Source: Ignavibacteriaceae bacterium (GTDB lineage: Bacteria > Bacteroidota > Ignavibacteria > Ignavibacteriales > Ignavibacteriaceae). Taken from it: DNA of 64,000 bases. The DNA is taken from contig JALNZG010000015.1 of NCBI GenBank assembly GCA_023229425.1, positions 1-64,000 on the forward strand. The letters run 5' to 3'. The position numbers and the translations under genes are program-made. The notes below the pieces were generated by a model. That model saw only the letters and a program-made list of their open reading frames with translations. It had not been told where the DNA came from and searched no databases. Positions 1-9,203 of this stretch are shown here, one piece after another (position 1 is the stretch's first letter; the number at the start of each line of letters is the position of its first letter).

Positions 1-229
1 AATTGATTTAATCCTAATGGATATATCTATCCAAGGGGGAAAGAATGGTTTAGAATTAACTACCGAATTAAAAGCCTCAAAGGAATATCAACACATTCCA
101 ATAATAGCGGTAACGGCGCACGCATTTCATAAAGACCGGCAAAATGCTTTGGAAGCGGGATGCGATGATTATCTGTCAAAGCCATTTACAAAAGAAGCAT
201 TGCTGGAAATGATGGCAAAGTTGATTTAG
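1..229 (+). CDS. C-terminal part of a receiver (REC) domain, 5' end outside window
   Basis: The frame is open from base 2, so the gene begins upstream of the window. The visible 75 residues are the second half of a CheY-like receiver domain. They include the phospho-acceptor aspartate in LILMDISI, the conserved threonine in IIAVTAHA and the conserved lysine in LSKPF, and the protein stops just after the last helix. The receiver is therefore the C-terminal domain. It could be a hybrid histidine kinase or a stand-alone regulator; the missing N-terminus prevents a choice. A non-coding spacer of about 240 bases separates it from the hydrogenase genes. Confidence 0.8.
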   Translation, partial: IDLILMDISIQGGKNGLELTTELKASKEYQHIPIIAVTAHAFHKDRQNALEAGCDDYLSKPFTKEALLEMMAKLI

Positions 230-466
230 AGTAGAAAAAACACTTTGCGCCTTTGTGAGAAAATTCTTTTTGAGCTTTTAGAGGTCCCCATAAGATATTT
301 GTAGTCATTCCTTACAATTTTTGAGAATTAGAATATCTAATTATTAAGAATAATTTCCAATTATCAAGCAATAAAATGCTATTGATGGGCATTATCGAAT
401 CTAAATAGAGAAATTTCGTGGCATTCAATTTGAAAAAGTTAACTGAACTTAACTTTAGAGGATGAA

Positions 467-964
467 ATGCACCAAGATATTTTTACAAAATACACCCCAA
501 ACGATAAAAGTTATTTAATTCCGCTGCTTCAAGATATTCAAACGATTTACGGCTACTTGCCGGAAGACGCATTGAGCGAAATTGCAGAATTTGTCGGTAT
601 TCCTTTAAGCCGCGTTTACGGGGTGGCGACTTTTTATAATCAATTTAGATTAGCTCCTCTCGGCGAAAATGTTGTCCGTGTCTGCCGCGGAACCGCCTGC
701 CATGTTAAAAACTCTTCCAATATTCTTTACGCAATAGAGCAGGCTTTAAACATAAAAGCCGGAGAAACGACACGCGATAAAAAATTTACAATTGAAGTTG
801 TTAATTGCATCGGCGCTTGCAGTATTGCCCCTGTAATTACTGTTAATGAGGAATATTATGGAAGGATCGGCGTAAAAGATATTCCGAACATCATGAAAAA
901 GTATCAGAGCAAACCAAAAGTTGAAGCGCAGAAAAAAACAGAAATTGGAACGGAGAAAGTATGA
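467..964 (+). CDS. NuoE-like [2Fe-2S] subunit of NAD-linked [FeFe]-hydrogenase (HydC/HndA type)
   Basis: A 165-residue thioredoxin-fold [2Fe-2S] protein. The four cluster ligands are C73, C78, C114 and C118 (CRGTACH and NCIGACS). The N-terminal helical part (YLIPLLQDIQTIYGYLPEDAL) is typical of NuoE/HydC. In trimeric hydrogenases this subunit sits next to the flavin subunit and relays electrons. A purine-rich ribosome site (tagagg) precedes the ATG. The stop overlaps the next start as ATGA, which implies translational coupling. It could be a NuoE of complex I by sequence alone; the hydrogenase two genes downstream decides the assignment. Confidence 0.88.
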   Translation: MHQDIFTKYTPNDKSYLIPLLQDIQTIYGYLPEDALSEIAEFVGIPLSRVYGVATFYNQFRLAPLGENVVRVCRGTACHVKNSSNILYAIEQALNIKAGETTRDKKFTIEVVNCIGACSIAPVITVNEEYYGRIGVKDIPNIMKKYQSKPKVEAQKKTEIGTEKV

Positions 965-2946
965 ATTCATTTTTAGATAAATGTTGTAACGAATGCTGGC
1001 ATTCGCTTGAAAAACCGTGCGATCTTTTTATCCGATGCTGCACCGAAGGTCCGCTTTGCCACCATAACGCTCAATGCAGCGAGAAAATACAAAGCTTAAA
1101 TAGAAGAATAAATTATGTGGAACATGATATTCCGATCATCTGGATTGGGATGGGAACTTGCGGACTTGCAGCCGGAGCAAAAAAAGTTGAAGAAGCAATT
1201 CTTGCCGAATTAAAAAAACTCAACATCAATGCAAGGATTGAAGCCACCGGTTGCATCGGTTTTTGCGCAAAGGAAGTGATAGTTGATGTAAAACTTCCGG
1301 GACAAGATAGGATTTCTTATTGCGAAATCATTCCTAAAATTGTCCCGCGCTTTATTCAAAAAACTTTAGTTGAAAAAGGAATATTTAAAGAGAAACTTCT
1401 TGGAACGCACGGAACTTCATCAAACGAAACTGCTCATATAAATGAGAATCCGTTTTTCAAACATCAATTAAAAATTGTTTTAGAGAATTGCGGAATAATT
1501 AATCCCGAATCCATCGACGCCTATATTGCAAAAGGTGGATTCAAAGCATTTGATAAAGTCCTTCGCCTAATGAAACCTCAAGACGTTGTAAAAGAAATTT
1601 TCGATAGCGGTTTAAGAGGCAGAGGCGGCGCAGGATTCCCTACCGGCAAAAAATGGGAGTTAGCTCTTGCTCAAAAAGCGGAGCAAAAATATCTTATCTG
1701 CAATGCTGATGAAGGTGACCCCGGCGCTTTTATGGATCGTTCGGTTTTGGAAAGCGATCCGTTCAGAATTATTGAAGGAATGGCAATCGGCGGTTATGCA
1801 ATTGGCGCTACAGCAGGTTATATTTATTGCCGCGCCGAATATCCACTGGCAATCAGCCGGTTGGAAAAAACCATCAAACTATGTGAAGATTACGGTTTGC
1901 TCGGTAAAAATATTTTAGGCAGCAAATTCAATTTTCATATTCGCATTAAAAAAGGAGCCGGAGCTTTTGTCTGCGGCGAAGAAACCGCACTCATCGGTTC
2001 GATTGAAGGGAAGAGGGGAATGCCCCGTCCGCGACCACCATTCCCAAGTATTTCCGGTTTGTTTGGAAAACCGACGGTTATCAATAATGTTGAAACTTTT
2101 GCAAATGTTGCTTCCATCGTTAACCGGGGTTCCGAATGGTTTTCATCAATCGGAACGAAGACAAGTAAAGGAACAAAAGTTTTTGCATTAAGCGGAAAAA
2201 TTACAAACACCGGATTGGTTGAAGTTCCAATGGGAACAAGTCTTGAAGAAGTGGTTTTTACAATCGGCGGTGGAATTCCCGATGGCAAAATGTTTAAAGC
2301 CGTGCAAATCGGTGGACCTTCCGGCGGATGTCTTCCGCACAGCGTTATCAAAACTCAAGTTGATTATGAATCGCTAAAAGAAGTCGGCGCGATGATGGGA
2401 AGCGGTGGATTTGTTGTTATGGATGAAGATACTTGCATGGTAGATGTGGCAAAATTCTTTTTAACTTTTATTCAAAATGAATCTTGTGGAAAATGCGTCC
2501 CCTGCCGCGAAGGAACAAAACGGATGCTTGAAATAATTGAACGAATTCCCGTTAGTTACAAAACGACAAAAAATAAAGTTGATGAACTTCAGCGGTTTAA
2601 AGGAATCATTTATCTCAACCGCCTGGCAAACGTAATTAAAGATACTTCGCTTTGCGGGCTTGGGCAGTCGGCGCCAAACCCGGTTCTTTCCGGTTTACAA
2701 TATTTCCGTGATGAGTACGAAGAGCATTTGTACGAAAGAAAATGTTCCGCCGGAGTTTGTAAGGACTTGTTAACCTTCACCATTGATAACAGTATTTGTT
2801 CCGGATGCGGAGTTTGTTTGCGCAGATGTTCGGTTGAAGCAATCCTTGGTGAAAAAGGACACGCGCATTACATCGTTCAAGATAAATGTATTAAATGCGG
2901 AATGTGTTTGGAAGCGTGCAGATTTGAAGCTATTGAAGTAAACTAA
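961..2946 (+). CDS. NuoF-like NAD/FMN subunit of [FeFe]-hydrogenase (HydB/HndC type) with Cys-rich N-terminus
   Basis: A 661-residue flavin subunit that exchanges electrons with NAD(H). Order of domains: a Cys-rich leader with eight cysteines in the first 39 residues; a thioredoxin-like [2Fe-2S] domain with C67, C98, C102 and C121; the NADH/FMN domain with GRGGAGFPTGKKW near residue 219 and CGEETALI; an SLBB region; a 4Fe-4S site ESCGKCVPCREG near 507 with its fourth Cys in CGLG; and two C-terminal ferredoxin motifs (CSGCGVC and CIKCGMC). The fused C-terminal ferredoxin is seen in HydB-type subunits and not in ordinary NuoF. The leader before residue 55 is not one I can assign. Confidence 0.9.
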   Translation: MNSFLDKCCNECWHSLEKPCDLFIRCCTEGPLCHHNAQCSEKIQSLNRRINYVEHDIPIIWIGMGTCGLAAGAKKVEEAILAELKKLNINARIEATGCIGFCAKEVIVDVKLPGQDRISYCEIIPKIVPRFIQKTLVEKGIFKEKLLGTHGTSSNETAHINENPFFKHQLKIVLENCGIINPESIDAYIAKGGFKAFDKVLRLMKPQDVVKEIFDSGLRGRGGAGFPTGKKWELALAQKAEQKYLICNADEGDPGAFMDRSVLESDPFRIIEGMAIGGYAIGATAGYIYCRAEYPLAISRLEKTIKLCEDYGLLGKNILGSKFNFHIRIKKGAGAFVCGEETALIGSIEGKRGMPRPRPPFPSISGLFGKPTVINNVETFANVASIVNRGSEWFSSIGTKTSKGTKVFALSGKITNTGLVEVPMGTSLEEVVFTIGGGIPDGKMFKAVQIGGPSGGCLPHSVIKTQVDYESLKEVGAMMGSGGFVVMDEDTCMVDVAKFFLTFIQNESCGKCVPCREGTKRMLEIIERIPVSYKTTKNKVDELQRFKGIIYLNRLANVIKDTSLCGLGQSAPNPVLSGLQYFRDEYEEHLYERKCSAGVCKDLLTFTIDNSICSGCGVCLRRCSVEAILGEKGHAHYIVQDKCIKCGMCLEACRFEAIEVN

Positions 2947-2976
2947 AACTGAAAAAAGATTTTTAAGGTAAACAAA

Positions 2977-4722
2977 ATGGTTGAACTAACAATAAATAAA
3001 ATTAAAGTAAAAGCTGAAGATGGAATGACAATTCTTGAGGCGGCAAAATCGGTTGGAATTTCTGTTCCGACGTTATGTCATTTAAAAGATTTACTGCCGA
3101 CCGGCGCATGCAGGATCTGTTCGGTTGAAGTTGAAAATCAGCGGAACCTCGTTCCTTCATGCGCATTTCCTGTTTCAGAGGGAATAAAAGTAGAAACCAA
3201 TTCTCCGAGAGTGCGCAGAGCAAGAAAAACGATTGTTGAACTGCTTGTGGAAAATCATCCGCAGGAATGTTTGATATGCGTACGCAACGGAAATTGTGAA
3301 TTGCAAACATTAGCAGAGCGGTATGGAGTCCGCGAACACCGTTATCAAGGTGAACATAAAAAACATGCAATAGATATTTCAAGTCCTTCAATGGAACGCG
3401 ATCCGGCAAAATGTATTTTGTGCGGAAGATGCACGCGTATTTGTAACGAAGTTCAGAAAGTCGGCGCAATTGATTTTACTAATCGCGGCTTCCAAACCAT
3501 TGTTACCACGCCGTATAATCAAGGATTGAATATCAGCGATTGCATTTTATGCGGACAATGTATTTTAGTTTGTCCAACTGCCGCATTGCGCGAAAAAAGC
3601 AGCATGAAAGAAGTAGCGAATGCAATCAACTCAAAAACAAAATATACGGTTGTACAAATAGCGCCTGCTGTCCGCGCTTCTTTAGGTGAAGAATACAATC
3701 TTCCGCTTGGTACAGACGTAACAGGAAAACTTGTTGCGGGATTAAGAAGATTGGGATTTAAAAAAGTTTTCGATACAAACTTTTCCGCCGATCTAACAAT
3801 TTTGGAAGAAGCGAATGAATTAATCGAACGGATTACCAAAGGAGAAAATCTACCGATGTTTACAAGCTGCTGTCCTGGCTGGGTAAAATATGCAGAACAA
3901 AAACACGGCGATATGCTGCAACATCTTTCGTCATGCAAATCTCCGCACGAAATGGAAGGCGCAGTGTTAAAAACTTATTACGCAAAAAAAATGGGAATTG
4001 ATCCGAAAGATATTTTTGTTGTTTCAATAATGCCATGCACAGTAAAGAAATATGAATCATCTCGTTCGGAGCTGAGTGAAGATTTTCTACCGGATGTTGA
4101 CGCGGTATTAACAACAAGAGAATTGACCCGCTTATTCAACGTTGCGGGAATTGAGTTTACGGATTTACCCGATGAAGAGTTTGACAATCCGTTAGGTGAA
4201 TCAACCGGCGCCGCCGCAATTTTTGGAACGAGCGGCGGTGTTATGGAAGCTGCTTTACGTACGGCTTATTTCAATTTGACAGGCAATCATTTGGAGAATG
4301 TTGACTTTGAAGAAGTTCGCGGATTAAGCGGACTTAAAGAAGCAACAATCAGAATCAATGGGAATGCAATAAATATTGCTGTGGTTAACGGCATTGGACA
4401 AGTTGATTCTGTACTTAAAGAAATTAGAGAGGGGAAATCAAAATATCATTTCATTGAAGTAATGGCATGTCCCGGCGGATGTATTAACGGCGGCGGACAA
4501 CCGGTTCATCAAAAAACCGATAAAGTAATTTCGCGAATGAAAGCGTTGTATGCAATTGATAAGAAAATGAAGCTCAGAAGATCTTATGAGAATGAATCTC
4601 TGCAGACACTTTACAAAGAATATTTCGGAAAACCCGGCAGCCATAAGAGTCATGAAATATTGCACACCAATTATTTTGATCGAAGAAAGAAAGCAAGAAA
4701 AATTACGTTTGAAAAAAATTGA
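2977..4722 (+). CDS. hydA: [FeFe]-hydrogenase catalytic subunit (HydA/HndD type)
   Basis: A 581-residue enzyme for reversible H2 oxidation and proton reduction. The N-terminus has a plant-type [2Fe-2S] domain (CHLKDLLPTGACRIC), the His-Cys3 4Fe-4S motif (HPQECLICVRNGNCELQ) and two 4Fe-4S motifs near residues 147-195. All three H-cluster signatures are intact: TSCCPGW near 295, MPCTVKKYE near 352 and MACPGGCINGGGQP near 496. The C-terminus is the iron-hydrogenase small-subunit segment (LYKEYFGKPGSHKSHEILH). The length resembles HndD rather than the longer Thermotoga HydA. With the two upstream subunits it suggests an NAD- and ferredoxin-linked, bifurcating-type enzyme. The maturation genes hydE, hydF and hydG are not in this window. 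Confidence 0.95.
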   Translation: MVELTINKIKVKAEDGMTILEAAKSVGISVPTLCHLKDLLPTGACRICSVEVENQRNLVPSCAFPVSEGIKVETNSPRVRRARKTIVELLVENHPQECLICVRNGNCELQTLAERYGVREHRYQGEHKKHAIDISSPSMERDPAKCILCGRCTRICNEVQKVGAIDFTNRGFQTIVTTPYNQGLNISDCILCGQCILVCPTAALREKSSMKEVANAINSKTKYTVVQIAPAVRASLGEEYNLPLGTDVTGKLVAGLRRLGFKKVFDTNFSADLTILEEANELIERITKGENLPMFTSCCPGWVKYAEQKHGDMLQHLSSCKSPHEMEGAVLKTYYAKKMGIDPKDIFVVSIMPCTVKKYESSRSELSEDFLPDVDAVLTTRELTRLFNVAGIEFTDLPDEEFDNPLGESTGAAAIFGTSGGVMEAALRTAYFNLTGNHLENVDFEEVRGLSGLKEATIRINGNAINIAVVNGIGQVDSVLKEIREGKSKYHFIEVMACPGGCINGGGQPVHQKTDKVISRMKALYAIDKKMKLRRSYENESLQTLYKEYFGKPGSHKSHEILHTNYFDRRKKARKITFEKN

Positions 4723-5038
4723 AACAAGATAAAATACTTTCCGCTGCTAATTCATAACTTGGTGAAGCAGAGCTAAATAAACTGAGATGAATGATTGAAT
4801 GTTTGCATGGCTGAATGAAAAAAAGCTTTTAGCTCTAAATTAAAGCATTCATCCATTCAGTTTCATTCAACCATTCTGTAATGTTTTTTTATCACACAAA
4901 TATTTTTACCAGCATGCGTAGTACGCCGCTCCGCCGCGGCGGCGGATTTTTGCTAACTTCTTAATCCCCAAATTTTTACTTCCACAAAAAATAATCTTAT
5001 TTTTAATTTATCATTTCACAATAATACTGATAGAGACT
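4723..5038. other. 316-base non-coding spacer between hydA and rnhA
   Basis: No supported gene. The spacer contains the long imperfect inverted repeat at 4789-4876 and a GC-rich self-complementary run (ccgccgcggcgg) near 4931-4942 that stands out in otherwise AT-rich DNA. It may hold the hydrogenase operon terminator, but there is no clean hairpin followed by a T run. Confidence 0.6.
4789..4876. repeat. Imperfect inverted repeat built from 7-base units
   Basis: The left arm (4789-4817) and right arm (4845-4876) are reverse complements of each other with a few mismatches; gaatgRttgaatg and atggMtgaatg match on both sides. Read in steps of seven the arms are gaatgat, tgaatgt, ttgcatg, gctgaat and, on the right, gcattca, tccattc, agtttca, ttcaacc. 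It could form a hairpin in the transcript downstream of hydA. Confidence 0.65.
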
Positions 5039-5518
5039 TTGAAAGAAATTACAATTTATACTGATGGTTCTGCAAAAAATAATCCCGGTCTCGGAGGATA
5101 CGGGGTGGTTTTGATGTTTAAAGGTCAAAGGAAAGAACTTTCCGCCGGATTTAGAAAAACTACAAACAATAGAATGGAATTGCTGGCGGTAATTGTTGGA
5201 CTTAGCGCACTTAAAGAGAAATGTAAAGTTAAAATTTATAGCGATTCCAAGTATGTAATTGAACCGATTCAAAAAGGATGGCTTGTTTCGTGGAAAGCAA
5301 AAAATTGGACGCGCGGAAAAAAAGAAAAAGTAAAAAATCCCGATTTGTGGATTCAACTTGATGAGTTATTACAAAAACATGAAATAGAATTTTGCTGGGT
5401 GAAAGGACATAACGGAAATAAAGAAAATGAACGATGCGATGTATTAGCAGTCTCTGCTTCCGAAACGGGGAATCTGCTGATTGATGAAAATTATGAATGC
5501 AAACCTGACGGTAGTTAA
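5039..5518 (+). CDS. rnhA: Ribonuclease HI
   Basis: A 159-residue enzyme that cuts the RNA strand of RNA:DNA hybrids. All catalytic residues are visible: D9 (YTDGSAKNNPG), E47 (NNRMELLA), D69 (IYSDSKYV), H124 (VKGHNGNKENE) and D134. The spacing is close to that of E. coli RNase HI, and the basic handle region (GWLVSWKAKNWTRGKKEKVKN) is present. The start is TTG; no in-frame ATG lies upstream of the conserved first strand, so the TTG is well supported. The gene stands alone between non-coding spacers. Confidence 0.95.
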   Translation: MKEITIYTDGSAKNNPGLGGYGVVLMFKGQRKELSAGFRKTTNNRMELLAVIVGLSALKEKCKVKIYSDSKYVIEPIQKGWLVSWKAKNWTRGKKEKVKNPDLWIQLDELLQKHEIEFCWVKGHNGNKENERCDVLAVSASETGNLLIDENYECKPDGS

Positions 5519-5763
5519 GATCAAAAAAAATTATTTTGATTAACTGAGAGCTCGCGAAAAATTACAACCCTAACTTTAATAAAGTAGATTTATAACACAG
5601 AAGAAAAATTTATTTTATAAAAAACATTAAAACAGAAGAGTTGATAGAAAGCAATTGAAGTTGCAATGTGTGTTAAAAAGCATTGCTTATTGATTAAAGC
5701 TTCCCTAAGTTTCATTAAGAAATTTGGTTATTTCTGTAAATATTTTTTTACGAAAGGAAAGTT

Positions 5764-7614
5764 ATGAAAAAACTCTTTTATTTCTTTTACGTATTATTCT
5801 TCATCGTTGGATGTAATCAAACTGAGGACACTCCAACAGGACCTACGACAGACCCGGCAGGATCAAGTCTCAAATCTCAGCAAGCTTATTCCTCATTAGA
5901 GCTCGTCTTTACAGACTGGGCAAACGGTCACTTTCAGAATGCTTCAGATTTTGATGGCTTGAATTTTAAAGTAGCAAATGATCTCTACAAAGAAGCAATC
6001 GCACTCGATCCGGATAACAAGGATGCACGTATAGGTGCAGCTATTACCGAGATACTTTGTACTTATGCTGATACAACGGTTAAAAGGATTGTTAAGCAAT
6101 GGGAAAGTTTTGGGAATTCAGATACTCAAGTATTCCCTCAACCAATAAAAAATGCGGGATTACTTTCTTCAACCTCGCAGATGGTTGTACCTTTAAATGA
6201 AATGGCTAAGAACCTTTTGAAGATTTATTCCGTTGCTAAAGTTGATCCTCCGTTAATTAGCGATATGCAGAAAGTTATTCGAAATGCATTTTTACCACGA
6301 ATTCAATATGCTATTGACCAGCTTGCTTTTGTAGAGAACGTTGATGCATTTAGATTTAGAGTAAGCGGCAAAATGCAGGGAGATACAAAACTTAGTGATG
6401 TTTATCTCTATCCCACAGAAGTTATGTTTACCGATGCTTTACTGCAAGGCGTTAAAGCAATGTTGGAAGAATTTCTCGTTTATAAATTTGAGTTGCCTGA
6501 TTATAAACAGGCATCGCTTCTAACTGCGCTGAAACAAAACAGCACATCCTTTTTCTACTTGGCAGATGACGGAATTGCCCATGCTACAAATGCAAAGAAT
6601 TCGATAAATTTGATGATAGACAAAATGCTCTCCGGTATTACAAAACTTGAAACGATCTCCGGGAATAAAACCGATGCAGCAATTAAGTTGGGTAATGACG
6701 GTTTAAAACAAGCCGATTTAGATACTGCGAAAAAATATTTGAACAAAATGAAAACTTCGATGACTTCGGCTGTTACCGTACATTTAGATAATGTCGGCAC
6801 AGACGAAACTCCTATGGATATTCAAGTATATCTTGGGAAGTTTTTCGATAATCCGGTTGCAAATCCCAAAGTTGCGTTTTTACCCCCATACACAGTAACT
6901 GCAAGCGGAACGGAAGATATTCATTTTGAATTTAACGCTAAGACTTACGCAGAGTTTAATTTTCCGGATCCAACTTATGGCGGAGTTTTCCCCGGAATGA
7001 CAAACGATAATATGAAAAAGTTGATGCGTATCGACGAAGCATTTGGTTTTAGAATTTACTTCAATACTTGGTGGGACTATAATTCATCGCAACCACAGCC
7101 TTATACAGTTAAAATTGTTACGGCGGTAAAAACGTACACCCATACAACAGATTATTGGGGATTTACGAAATTTATCATCTCAGATCAGGATAATGTCCCT
7201 TACAAAGTTGTGGTCAATAAAGGAACCGGAGATTATGAGTTGAGTGCAAGACCTTCGGCTCAATTAATGATCAAAGCAAAGTCGGAAATGGATCATGGTT
7301 TTAAGTTGGCAAAGCCGCCACAAAATCTAGCTGCTTATTCTGAATTTAGCCAGATTAGGTTAGAATGGAATAATTACGATTTTTATTGGATAATGAAAGG
7401 AACCGGCTCCACTTCAACTCCAACCGACTATCAACAAACAAATTACCAAAGTAGTTTTTGGGATAGTAATGTTACGAATGGAATAACATATAAGTATCAA
7501 CTGCGCACATCTAATAACCCTGAAGATTATAACATGGGTTACGGAAATAATTGGGAACCATTGGTACTAAAAGATATTCAGTACTCTAATATTGTCACAG
7601 TTACGAAACAGTGA
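5764..7614 (+). CDS. Large lipoprotein of unknown function with TPR-like start and Ig/FN3-like end
   Basis: A 616-residue protein with a lipoprotein signal peptide (lipobox IVGC, Cys17). It is therefore predicted to be anchored in a membrane, probably the outer membrane. Residues 65-100 (YKEAIALDPDNKDARIGAA) look like one TPR unit. The middle is helical, and the last part (PPQNLAAYSEFSQIRLEWNNYDF) resembles the opening of a fibronectin-III/Ig-like domain. A good ribosome site (gaaagga) precedes the ATG. Its stop overlaps the next start as GTGA, so the two products are probably made together. I do not recognise the family. Confidence 0.85.
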   Translation: MKKLFYFFYVLFFIVGCNQTEDTPTGPTTDPAGSSLKSQQAYSSLELVFTDWANGHFQNASDFDGLNFKVANDLYKEAIALDPDNKDARIGAAITEILCTYADTTVKRIVKQWESFGNSDTQVFPQPIKNAGLLSSTSQMVVPLNEMAKNLLKIYSVAKVDPPLISDMQKVIRNAFLPRIQYAIDQLAFVENVDAFRFRVSGKMQGDTKLSDVYLYPTEVMFTDALLQGVKAMLEEFLVYKFELPDYKQASLLTALKQNSTSFFYLADDGIAHATNAKNSINLMIDKMLSGITKLETISGNKTDAAIKLGNDGLKQADLDTAKKYLNKMKTSMTSAVTVHLDNVGTDETPMDIQVYLGKFFDNPVANPKVAFLPPYTVTASGTEDIHFEFNAKTYAEFNFPDPTYGGVFPGMTNDNMKKLMRIDEAFGFRIYFNTWWDYNSSQPQPYTVKIVTAVKTYTHTTDYWGFTKFIISDQDNVPYKVVVNKGTGDYELSARPSAQLMIKAKSEMDHGFKLAKPPQNLAAYSEFSQIRLEWNNYDFYWIMKGTGSTSTPTDYQQTNYQSSFWDSNVTNGITYKYQLRTSNNPEDYNMGYGNNWEPLVLKDIQYSNIVTVTKQ

Positions 7615-8966
7615 TAAGATTCGTAATAGCTCTTTCTTTTTTGGCTGTGCAAATTATTTTTGCACAGCCTTTTTCGTTTAGGACCGATTCTCTAACTTCA
7701 TTTAATTTATCGACTTCATATTTTGATTTGCTTAGAACAAAAAATTCTACCTCAAACACCGCTATTTTGCTTCAAAAAACATCCGCGCAATTTGAAACTT
7801 CTTTCGGTGATGATAAATTATTTCTTGCCTTTGAAACCGAAAAAAATAAAGTTCAAATTGATAATTCCATCAGTCAAATTCAATTTAGAAGCGGGCAATC
7901 AATTAATCGTTTAACCGCAGATAATGAATTCTCTTTCGCTCCTTTTTTTGCAGAATTGTTTTTGCGGGGAAATCAAATTAAAAGTGTCTCTACTTTTGAT
8001 TATGGCGGAAGTTTTGGCTATCGAAATTCTTCTCATTGGTTTGAAAGATTCAGGATTGGGTATTATTCTTTTTCTTTCCCCTGGATATTCGGATTGAAAT
8101 ATCAAGATTCGGAAATTGATATTAACAACATGACGAAGTTTTCAAAAGTTTTTTATGAAGTTGGATTTTATCCGGTAAAAAATACTGCGTTAGCGTTTCG
8201 ATATGAAAAATATTTAAGTTCAAAGAACAAAAATGAAAATCCGGTGTTTGCAGTTGAAGACGCAACCTCCGGATCACTTGCAAAACTCACTGTTACCAAT
8301 ACTTCTTTAACAATTCCCGTTGAAATTAATTTTTCTCACGGAGAGGGAGAAAGTTTTTTTGATTTTATTTACTCACAGAATTCGTTCAGTCAAAATACAG
8401 CCTTCGATGCGCTCTACAATGGAGTTAGTGTTAAGAGTGCACAATATCAATGGATTCCTTCAATGTCCATTAGGTATGATTTCTTCAAAGGTTCTCTGGT
8501 CGGCAATATTCAGTCATGGCCCTTCACATCAGTCCTTACTTCGTTTATTGCTAACAGAATAAATTACAGGCTGACCGGGCATGTTTACCTTTTTTCTTTC
8601 GAAGCAAAAAAGCAGTTTACTTTTTCACATTTTTCAATTCAACCTGAACTTTCATTTTACCAGATTTTACATGAAGTAACCTTAGACAATTGGCAGCCGG
8701 CATATTTAGTTTTTGGCGTGAAAGATTTTTCGCACAATATAGTACCAATAAGAAAAGCTATAATTGGAAAAATTTCATTTTCAGCAGCTTATCAAATAAA
8801 ATATTGTACATTTATTTTGCAAGCGGGGCAATTCATTCCTCTTCAAATAATAAAGAAAGAACTTCCGGCTTCGGGTGTTTCCCCGGGAGTGATCCTTGCT
8901 AAAGCCGAGTCAGGTAAAATTGACGGGGGAAGATGGGTCACTTTTAGTATTCGCGCTGAATTTTAA
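7611..8966 (+). CDS. Predicted outer-membrane beta-barrel protein, unknown function
   Basis: A 451-residue protein that starts with GTG inside the stop of the lipoprotein gene. It has a Sec signal peptide (FVIALSFLAVQIIFAQ). The rest is rich in short amphipathic, aromatic-flanked strands (SHWFERFRIGYYSFSFPW and SFFDFIYSQNSF), and the chain ends in Phe (SIRAEF), as many outer-membrane barrels do. The lipoprotein partner suggests a two-component surface assembly, but no substrate can be inferred. The beta-barrel call rests on composition and the C-terminal residue only. Confidence 0.75.
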   Translation: MIRFVIALSFLAVQIIFAQPFSFRTDSLTSFNLSTSYFDLLRTKNSTSNTAILLQKTSAQFETSFGDDKLFLAFETEKNKVQIDNSISQIQFRSGQSINRLTADNEFSFAPFFAELFLRGNQIKSVSTFDYGGSFGYRNSSHWFERFRIGYYSFSFPWIFGLKYQDSEIDINNMTKFSKVFYEVGFYPVKNTALAFRYEKYLSSKNKNENPVFAVEDATSGSLAKLTVTNTSLTIPVEINFSHGEGESFFDFIYSQNSFSQNTAFDALYNGVSVKSAQYQWIPSMSIRYDFFKGSLVGNIQSWPFTSVLTSFIANRINYRLTGHVYLFSFEAKKQFTFSHFSIQPELSFYQILHEVTLDNWQPAYLVFGVKDFSHNIVPIRKAIIGKISFSAAYQIKYCTFILQAGQFIPLQIIKKELPASGVSPGVILAKAESGKIDGGRWVTFSIRAEF

Positions 8967-9050
8967 CAATTCTCAAAATCAAGAAATGTTTTGTTATTTA
9001 TTGCAAAGCAATTATTTTATCTATCATTTTTAATCAAAAAAATATTTTAT

Positions 9051-9167
9051 CGGCTGGCACAAAATGTGTTAAGATAAAAGTTAGTTATGAATTAAGAAAT
9101 GAAATTTGGGACTTAGCGGGGAGGTAAGCCCTAAGTTTCATTTCTGTTTATACCTAACATCCAGCCG
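9051..9167 (+). ncRNA. Candidate structured leader upstream of the cbb3 oxidase operon
   Basis: Nested complementary segments close in order: cggctgg (9051-9057) with ccagccg (9161-9167); tgtta (9067-9071) with taaca (9155-9159), extended by ataaa/tttat; agaaatgaa (9095-9103) with ttcatttct (9137-9145); and acttag (9111-9116) with ctaagt (9131-9136). The apical loop is purine rich (cggggaggtaag). The ccoI start lies 37 bases further on. I cannot match it to a known riboswitch. A caveat: tggcac at 9055 resembles the -24 element of a sigma-54 promoter, in which case the outer stem would not be transcribed. Confidence 0.4.
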
Positions 9168-9203
9168 AAGTTAACTTCTAAAACTTTTCTATCGCTGAAA
9201 TAA

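Noticed and set aside
9054..9072. Sigma-54 promoter at tggcac before ccoI
   Set aside because: The -12 element (gtgtt) lacks the GC of the consensus. It is kept only as an alternative explanation in the structured-leader entry.
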